From contig JAQERH010000056.1 in the NCBI GenBank assembly GCA_027698105.1, forward strand, positions 1-11,983: a stretch of DNA of 11,983 nt, read 5' to 3'. The position numbers and the translations under genes were made by a program. Shown here in pieces: positions 7,677 to 11,983 of the stretch. The stretch is from Lachnospiraceae bacterium AM93-12TA (GTDB lineage Bacteria; Bacillota; Clostridia; Lachnospirales; Lachnospiraceae). Within the stretch, counting starts at the first letter, position 1, and the number at the start of each line of letters is the position of its first letter. The notes under the pieces are model-generated. The model was not told where the DNA came from and ran no database searches. It was given only the letters and a program-made list of their open reading frames with translations.

Positions 7677-9608
7677 ATGAGAGATGGTTTTTTACGTGTG
7701 GCGGCAGCTACGCCGGAGGTGAAAGTAGCGGATGTACAGTTTAACCGGGAGGAAATCTGCAGGCAGATAGAGGAAGGAAGGAAGAATGGCGTTAAAATTA
7801 TGGTTTTTCCAGAGCTGTGCCTGACTGCCTATACCTGTGGGGATCTGTTCCTGCAGAAACCCCTTCTGACAGCAGTAAAGAGGGAGCTGAAAGCTCTGGT
7901 GGATTTCACAAAAGGAAGCGACATGCTTGTATTTGCAGGACTTCCATGGGAATACAATCATAAGCTCTATAATACGGCGGCAGCGATCCAGGACGGCAGA
8001 CTGCTGGGACTTGTTCCGAAGCTGTGGGTCCCTAATTATGCGGAATTTTATGAGAGCCGCTACTTCAATCCATGGGAATCTGGAAATGTGACAGTAGAGT
8101 TTGACAACCAGAAGATTCCTATGGGAACAAAGCTTCTGTTCTCCTGCAAAAATACAGAAAATCTTGTGGTAGGAGCTGAAGTGTGTGAGGATGTATGGGT
8201 ACTCAATCCGCCCAGCAGCGCCCATGCGGCTGCCGGCGCTACTGTAATTGTAAACTGTTCTGCCAGCGATGAGACGACAGGAAAGGCAGATTACAGGAGA
8301 AGTCTGATTTCGGGCCAGTCTGCAAGGCTTTTATGTGCCTATATCTATGCCAACGCAGGAGAGGGAGAGTCTACCCAGGATTTAGTGTTTGGAGGACAGA
8401 ACATTATTGCAGAAAACGGCACAATTTTAAAAGAATCCAGACGTTTCAGCAATGAGACTGTTTTCTGCGATATTGATCTGGAACGTCTGGAGTGCGAGAG
8501 AAGGAGAATGACTACCTACCAGACAGAGGGGCGTGAAGATTATCAGATCATAGAATTTGAATTAAAGAAGGAAGAGCCGGAGACAGAATTCTCCCATCTG
8601 GAGCGTTTTGTGGATCCTTCTCCATTTGTGCCGGGAAATGAGGCTGACAGGGCGAAGCGGTGCGAAGAAATTCTGATGATTCAGGCTATGGGATTGAAGA
8701 AACGTCTGATTCATACCCACTGTCAGAATGCTGTGGTAGGAATTTCAGGCGGTCTTGACTCTACTCTGGCCCTTCTGGTGACAGTGAAGGCATTTGAAAT
8801 GGCTGGTATTCCGAAAGAAAAGATTTATTCCATCACCATGCCATGCTTTGGCACTACAGATCGAACCTACAATAATGCCTGCCTTCTGACAAAGAAACTG
8901 GGAGCTACGCTGATGGAAGTGGACATCAAAGATGCGGTCAACACTCATTTCCGTGATATTAAACACGACCCGTCTGTCCACGATGTAACTTATGAAAACT
9001 CCCAGGCCAGAGAGAGAACCCAGGTTCTCATGGATATTGCCAATCAGACAGGAGGCATGGTAATCGGAACAGGTGACATGTCGGAGCTGGCTTTAGGCTG
9101 GGCTACTTATAACGGAGATCATATGTCCATGTATGGTGTAAACGCTTCTGTGCCCAAAACGCTGGTTCGCCATCTGGTCCGCTATTACGCAGACACCTGC
9201 AGCGAGGAGGAACTGAAAGCAGTGCTGCTTGATATTCTTGACACTCCAGTAAGCCCTGAGCTGCTTCCGCCGGAGGACAATGGAACAATTGCCCAGAAGA
9301 CAGAGGATCTGGTAGGCCCGTATGAACTGCACGACTTCTTCCTCTACTATGTATTAAGATTCGGTTATCATCCGGGAAAAATTTACCGCCTGGCTCTTTA
9401 CGCCTTCCAGGGAGAATACAGCAGCGAGACGATTCTCAAGTGGCTGAAGGTATTTTACAGAAGATTTTTCAATCAGCAGTTTAAGCGTTCCTGTCTGCCG
9501 GACGGACCCAAGGTAGGCTCTGCAGCCGTTTCACCCAGAGGAGATCTGAGAATGCCAAGCGACGCAGTCAGCCGTCTGTGGCTGGAAGAACTGGAGGCGT
9601 TATCATGA
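7677..9608 (+). CDS. nadE: Glutamine-dependent NAD+ synthetase
   Basis: Two-domain enzyme of 643 aa that makes NAD+ from deamido-NAD (nicotinate adenine dinucleotide), ATP and glutamine, the last step of NAD synthesis. The N-terminal nitrilase-type glutaminase domain shows its catalytic triad: Glu46 (VFPELCLTAY), Lys115 (LVPKLWVPNY) and Cys170 (GAEVCEDVW). The C-terminal synthetase domain has the ATP pyrophosphatase loop SGGLDS at 357-362, then IGTGDMSELALGWATYNGDH. ATG 7677 is preferred over 7650 because AAGGAG lies 7 nt upstream and the protein then begins just before the first nitrilase strand. Its last codons hold the ribosome binding site of the next gene, whose ATG overlaps the stop (ATGA, 9605-9608), so the two are translationally coupled. 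Confidence 0.97.
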   Translation: MRDGFLRVAAATPEVKVADVQFNREEICRQIEEGRKNGVKIMVFPELCLTAYTCGDLFLQKPLLTAVKRELKALVDFTKGSDMLVFAGLPWEYNHKLYNTAAAIQDGRLLGLVPKLWVPNYAEFYESRYFNPWESGNVTVEFDNQKIPMGTKLLFSCKNTENLVVGAEVCEDVWVLNPPSSAHAAAGATVIVNCSASDETTGKADYRRSLISGQSARLLCAYIYANAGEGESTQDLVFGGQNIIAENGTILKESRRFSNETVFCDIDLERLECERRRMTTYQTEGREDYQIIEFELKKEEPETEFSHLERFVDPSPFVPGNEADRAKRCEEILMIQAMGLKKRLIHTHCQNAVVGISGGLDSTLALLVTVKAFEMAGIPKEKIYSITMPCFGTTDRTYNNACLLTKKLGATLMEVDIKDAVNTHFRDIKHDPSVHDVTYENSQARERTQVLMDIANQTGGMVIGTGDMSELALGWATYNGDHMSMYGVNASVPKTLVRHLVRYYADTCSEEELKAVLLDILDTPVSPELLPPEDNGTIAQKTEDLVGPYELHDFFLYYVLRFGYHPGKIYRLALYAFQGEYSSETILKWLKVFYRRFFNQQFKRSCLPDGPKVGSAAVSPRGDLRMPSDAVSRLWLEELEALS

Positions 9609-10390
9609 TTACCAGCACGTCAAATTCACAGGTGAAGCAGGTCAGCGCTCTGGCAAAGAGAGCCAAGGCCAGAAGAGAGAGCGGACTGTTTCTGGTAGAG
9701 GGGGAGAAGATGTTTTCCGAGCTTCCCAGAGAGCGGCTTGACAGAGTCTATGTATCTGAGAGCTTTTTAAGGCAGCAGGGGGAACGGGCCGAGGCGCTTT
9801 TATCCGGCTGCCGGTATGAGACGGTGACAGATGAGGTAATGCGGGTCATGTCAGATACGCAGACACCTCAGGGAATCCTAGCTCTGTGCCGCCAGTTTTC
9901 CTATCAGCTCTCTGATATGTTAGGCAGAGAGCAGATGCATCTGGCTGTGTTGGAGACGATCCAGGATCCGGGAAATCTGGGAACGATTTTAAGAGCCGGA
10001 GAAGGCGCTGGAGTGACAGGCGTTATTATGAACCGCACTACGGCAGATATTTATAATCCAAAGGTAATCCGATCCACCATGGGCTCTATTTACCGTGTGC
10101 CGTTTCTCTACACAGACGATTTGCATGAAACAATCAGGCAGGTAAAGAAGGCAGGCGTCCGTCTGTTTGCAGCCCACCTGAAAGGGAAGAGAAGTTATGA
10201 TGAGGAGGACTACAGGGGAAACACGGGATTTCTGATTGGAAACGAGGCCAACGGTCTGAGCAGTGAAACTGCGGATATGGCAGACTGCTATATCAGAATT
10301 CCCATGCTGGGAAAAGTAGAGTCACTGAATGCGGCTGTGGCGGCCTCTATCCTGATGTACGAGACGGCGAGACAGAGGAGAAATTCTTAA
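9605..10390 (+). CDS. SpoU/TrmH-family RNA 2'-O-methyltransferase
   Basis: SAM-dependent RNA ribose methyltransferase of the SpoU (SPOUT) class, 261 aa. The N-terminal 100 residues match the RNA-binding substrate domain (ITSTSNSQVKQVSALAKRAKARR, FLVEGEKMF). The C-terminal trefoil-knot domain shows all three motifs: QDPGNLGTILRAGEGAG from residue 120, IGNEANGLS around 212-219 and MLGKVESLNAAVAASI from 234. The target nucleotide cannot be told; relatives with this layout modify 23S rRNA, and some give resistance to ribosome-binding antibiotics. ATG 9605 overlaps the nadE stop by 4 nt and has GGAGG (9593-9597) at 7 nt spacing inside nadE. No terminator is visible between its stop and the next promoter. 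Confidence 0.94.
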   Translation: MITSTSNSQVKQVSALAKRAKARRESGLFLVEGEKMFSELPRERLDRVYVSESFLRQQGERAEALLSGCRYETVTDEVMRVMSDTQTPQGILALCRQFSYQLSDMLGREQMHLAVLETIQDPGNLGTILRAGEGAGVTGVIMNRTTADIYNPKVIRSTMGSIYRVPFLYTDDLHETIRQVKKAGVRLFAAHLKGKRSYDEEDYRGNTGFLIGNEANGLSSETADMADCYIRIPMLGKVESLNAAVAASILMYETARQRRNS

Positions 10391-10415
10391 AAAACTTACA
10401 ATTTTCTGACATTGA

Positions 10416-10444
10416 TTGAATAAAGTCATAAAAAAGTATATAAT
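10416..10444 (+). promoter_or_regulatory. Promoter of the NfeD-SPFH operon
   Basis: TTGAAT (10416-10421) and a perfect TATAAT (10439-10444) are 17 nt apart in an AT-rich tract. Transcription would begin near 10451, about 40 nt before the NfeD start. It lies directly after the methyltransferase gene with no terminator between. Confidence 0.78.
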
Positions 10445-10489
10445 AACAGATAGATACAGAAAAACGGTTCAGAGAAAGGAGGCGCAGAT

Positions 10490-10927
10490 TTGGAGCGGAT
10501 TATCTGGCTGGCAGCTTTCGTAATATTGGTAGGAATTGAGGCTGTAACCATGTCGCTGTGCACCATATGGTTTGCCATAGGCGCGCTGACTTCATTTTTT
10601 CTTACTCTGGCAGGAGTGGGAAAATATGGACAGCTGGCGGCATTCTTTACTGTATCCTGTGTGCTGTTCTTTTTTACAAGGCCTATTGCTCTGCGGTATG
10701 TCAACAAAAAGACGGTAAAGACCAATGTAGATGAGCTGATAGGAAGAAAGGCAACGATCACAGAAGAAGTGGATAATGACAAAGCAGCAGGAACCGCTGT
10801 GCTGGACGGCCGCGAATGGACTGCGCGTTCTGCAGACGGATCTGTGATTGAGACAGGAGCTCTGGCTGAGATTCTGGAAATTCAGGGTGTGAAGCTGATT
10901 GTAAGAAAAATAAGGGAGGAAAAATAG
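10490..10927 (+). CDS. NfeD family membrane protein
   Basis: Short NfeD-type protein (145 aa) without the protease domain. Three hydrophobic helices (about residues 4-20, 24-43 and 48-65) anchor it in the membrane. After a basic stretch (RYVNKKTVK) comes a small beta-rich domain of about 75 residues with ELIGRKATITEE, GTAVLDGREWTARS and AEILEIQGVKLIVRK, the OB-fold pattern of NfeD. The start is a TTG with an excellent AAAGGAGG (10475-10482) 7 nt upstream, and no better start follows. NfeD proteins are typically encoded next to SPFH proteins and are thought to work with them in membrane microdomains; the next gene is such a protein, one base after this stop. Confidence 0.92.
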   Translation: MERIIWLAAFVILVGIEAVTMSLCTIWFAIGALTSFFLTLAGVGKYGQLAAFFTVSCVLFFFTRPIALRYVNKKTVKTNVDELIGRKATITEEVDNDKAAGTAVLDGREWTARSADGSVIETGALAEILEIQGVKLIVRKIREEK

Positions 10928-10928
10928 T

Positions 10929-11861
10929 ATGTTTATATTGTTTTTAGTGCTTGCAGTGGTGGCACTTTTAGTGCTGCTTTCCTGCATTAAGATCGTTCCT
11001 CAGGCCCAGGCAGTTGTTGTGGAGAGGCTGGGAGCCTATCTGGATACCTGGTCTGTAGGTGTACATTTTAAAATGCCTTTTGTTGACCGTGTAGCGAAGA
11101 GAATTATTTTAAAAGAGCAGGTGGTGGATTTTCCGCCGCAGCCGGTAATTACCAAGGATAACGTAACCATGAAGATCGACACAGTTGTATTCTTCCAGAT
11201 TACAGATCCGAAGCTGTTCGCCTATGGTGTGGAAAATCCAATTATGGCCATTGAAAACCTGACTGCGACTACGCTGAGAAACATTATCGGAGATCTGGAG
11301 CTTGATCAGACCTTAACATCCAGAGAGACGATTAACACGAAGATGAGAGCTGCTCTCGATGTAGCTACTGATCCGTGGGGAATTAAGGTAAATCGTGTGG
11401 AATTAAAGAACATTATTCCTCCTGCAGCGATTCAGGACGCCATGGAGAAGCAGATGAAAGCAGAGCGTGAACGAAGAGAGGCTATTCTCCGTGCCGAGGG
11501 TGAGAAGAAATCGACTGTCCTGGTAGCAGAGGGACAGAAGGCATCTGCGATTCTGGAGGCAGAGGCTGAGAAGGAAGCTGCTATTCTCCGTGCCGAGGCT
11601 GAAAAGCAGAAGATGATCAAGGAGGCAGAGGGCCGTGCCGAGGCTATCTTAAAAGTTCAGCAGGCTAACGCCGACGGTATCCGCTTCATCAAGGAAGCAG
11701 GTGCAGACAATGCAGTTCTCCAGCTGAAGAGTCTGGAGGCATTTGCCAAGGCTGCTGATGGAAAGGCTACAAAGATCATTATTCCATCAGAAATTCAGGG
11801 AATTGCAGGTCTTGTAAAATCTCTGGTAGAGATTGGAGAAAATGACGAGGCTGCCAAATAA
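10929..11861 (+). CDS. SPFH/band 7 stomatin-like membrane protein
   Basis: Membrane-associated scaffold protein of the SPFH (stomatin/prohibitin) superfamily, 310 aa, QmcA-like. An N-terminal hydrophobic helix (residues 2-24) is followed by the SPFH domain (IVPQAQAVVVERLGAY, GVHFKMPFVDRV, LRNIIGDLELDQTLTSRE, DPWGIKVNRVELKNI). A long charged helix (about 175-245) rich in AEGEK/AEAEK repeats is the expected coiled coil that drives oligomerisation, ending in a hydrophobic tail. Family members form large assemblies at the membrane and act in membrane organisation or protease regulation; the exact role here is not known. ATG 10929 has GGGAGG (10914-10919) 9 nt upstream and lies one base after the NfeD stop, so the two form an operon. 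A terminator follows. Confidence 0.95.
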   Translation: MFILFLVLAVVALLVLLSCIKIVPQAQAVVVERLGAYLDTWSVGVHFKMPFVDRVAKRIILKEQVVDFPPQPVITKDNVTMKIDTVVFFQITDPKLFAYGVENPIMAIENLTATTLRNIIGDLELDQTLTSRETINTKMRAALDVATDPWGIKVNRVELKNIIPPAAIQDAMEKQMKAERERREAILRAEGEKKSTVLVAEGQKASAILEAEAEKEAAILRAEAEKQKMIKEAEGRAEAILKVQQANADGIRFIKEAGADNAVLQLKSLEAFAKAADGKATKIIIPSEIQGIAGLVKSLVEIGENDEAAK

Positions 11862-11899
11862 AGACAGTTTTATAAAAGAAGCTATGAAGGAAAGCAGGG

Positions 11900-11930
11900 A
11901 AGCCGCTGTACATGTTGTCAGCGGCTTTTC
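11900..11930 (+). terminator. Intrinsic terminator of the NfeD-SPFH operon
   Basis: A perfect 9-bp GC-rich stem (AAGCCGCTG at 11900-11908 with its complement at 11919-11927) has a 10-nt loop and is followed by TTCT after the two stem Ts. It lies about 38 nt after the SPFH stop, and a group II intron appears to start 8 nt after the stem. Confidence 0.88.
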
Positions 11931-11935
11931 TGTCA

Positions 11936-11983
11936 GTGCGCCCGGCGGCGCACGTCTCTAACTGGTGAAAGTCCGGAATCCGC
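11936..11983 (+). mobile_element. 5' end of a group II intron (probably class IIC), cut by the window edge
   Basis: From 11936 the sequence begins GTGCGCCCGGC, matching the GUGYG 5' end of group II introns. It continues through GTCTCTAACT into GGTGAAAGTCC (11964-11974), a domain I hallmark of bacterial group II introns. From memory the order GUGYGCCCGGC, GUCUNUA, GGUGARAGUCC, GAA closely follows the Oceanobacillus iheyensis class IIC intron. Position just behind a terminator hairpin fits the known insertion preference of class IIC. Only 48 nt are visible, so an encoded reverse transcriptase, completeness and the 3' end cannot be judged. Confidence 0.75.

Noticed and set aside
11941..11983. 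Possible cobalamin riboswitch (GGTGAAAGTCC followed by GGAATCCGC)
   Set aside because: The GGTG-AAA-TCC stretch recalls the B12 box, but the expected GCCACTG and GGGAA elements upstream are missing, whereas the GTGCG start and order of elements fit a group II intron.

Overview
This is an ordinary-looking stretch of chromosome from an anaerobic, spore-forming Firmicute, most likely a Lachnospiraceae (Clostridium cluster XIVa) member. Pointers are the moderate GC content, strong AGGAGG-type ribosome binding sites, occasional TTG starts, a GerA-family spore germination gene, and the protein flavour of guaB, the YitT-type protein and the MocR regulator. This assignment comes from recognising families, not from a database search.

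Layout, left to right. (1) 1-1705: a hairpin terminator from an unseen upstream gene, a consensus promoter, guaB (IMP dehydrogenase) and a strong terminator, forming a self-contained unit. (2) 1751-2659: a YitT-family membrane protein ending in a hairpin shared with the convergent next gene. (3) 2642-5094: a divergent pair, an EamA/DMT transporter (minus) and a MocR-type GntR/aminotransferase regulator (plus), with a 12-bp perfect palindrome between them. The regulator has Arg where the PLP-binding Lys should be. (4) 5106-6530: a lone GerA-family germination protein (minus). (5) 6641-10390: a strong promoter and a short leader with a good intrinsic terminator, then tcdA (tRNA ct6A cyclase), nadE (glutamine-dependent NAD synthetase, with its own promoter) and a SpoU/TrmH-type RNA methyltransferase overlapping nadE by 4 nt. 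(6) 10416-11930: a consensus promoter, an NfeD-family protein and an SPFH/stomatin-like protein in a tight operon closed by a terminator. (7) 11936-11983: the first 48 nt of what looks like a class IIC group II intron, inserted just behind that terminator and cut off by the window edge.

How the genes fit together: most are housekeeping genes (purine and NAD synthesis, tRNA/rRNA modification, membrane quality control) in short units with recognisable promoters and terminators. I found no defence system, biosynthetic cluster, CRISPR array, tRNA or rRNA gene. The points most worth a second look are the start-stop codon pair (ATG TAG) behind the perfect ribosome binding site upstream of tcdA, the promoter-terminator leader just before it, the lysine-less MocR regulator with its palindrome, and the group II intron end. 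No intergenic gap exceeds 300 bases; the longest (6531-6803) holds the leader and start-stop elements described below.
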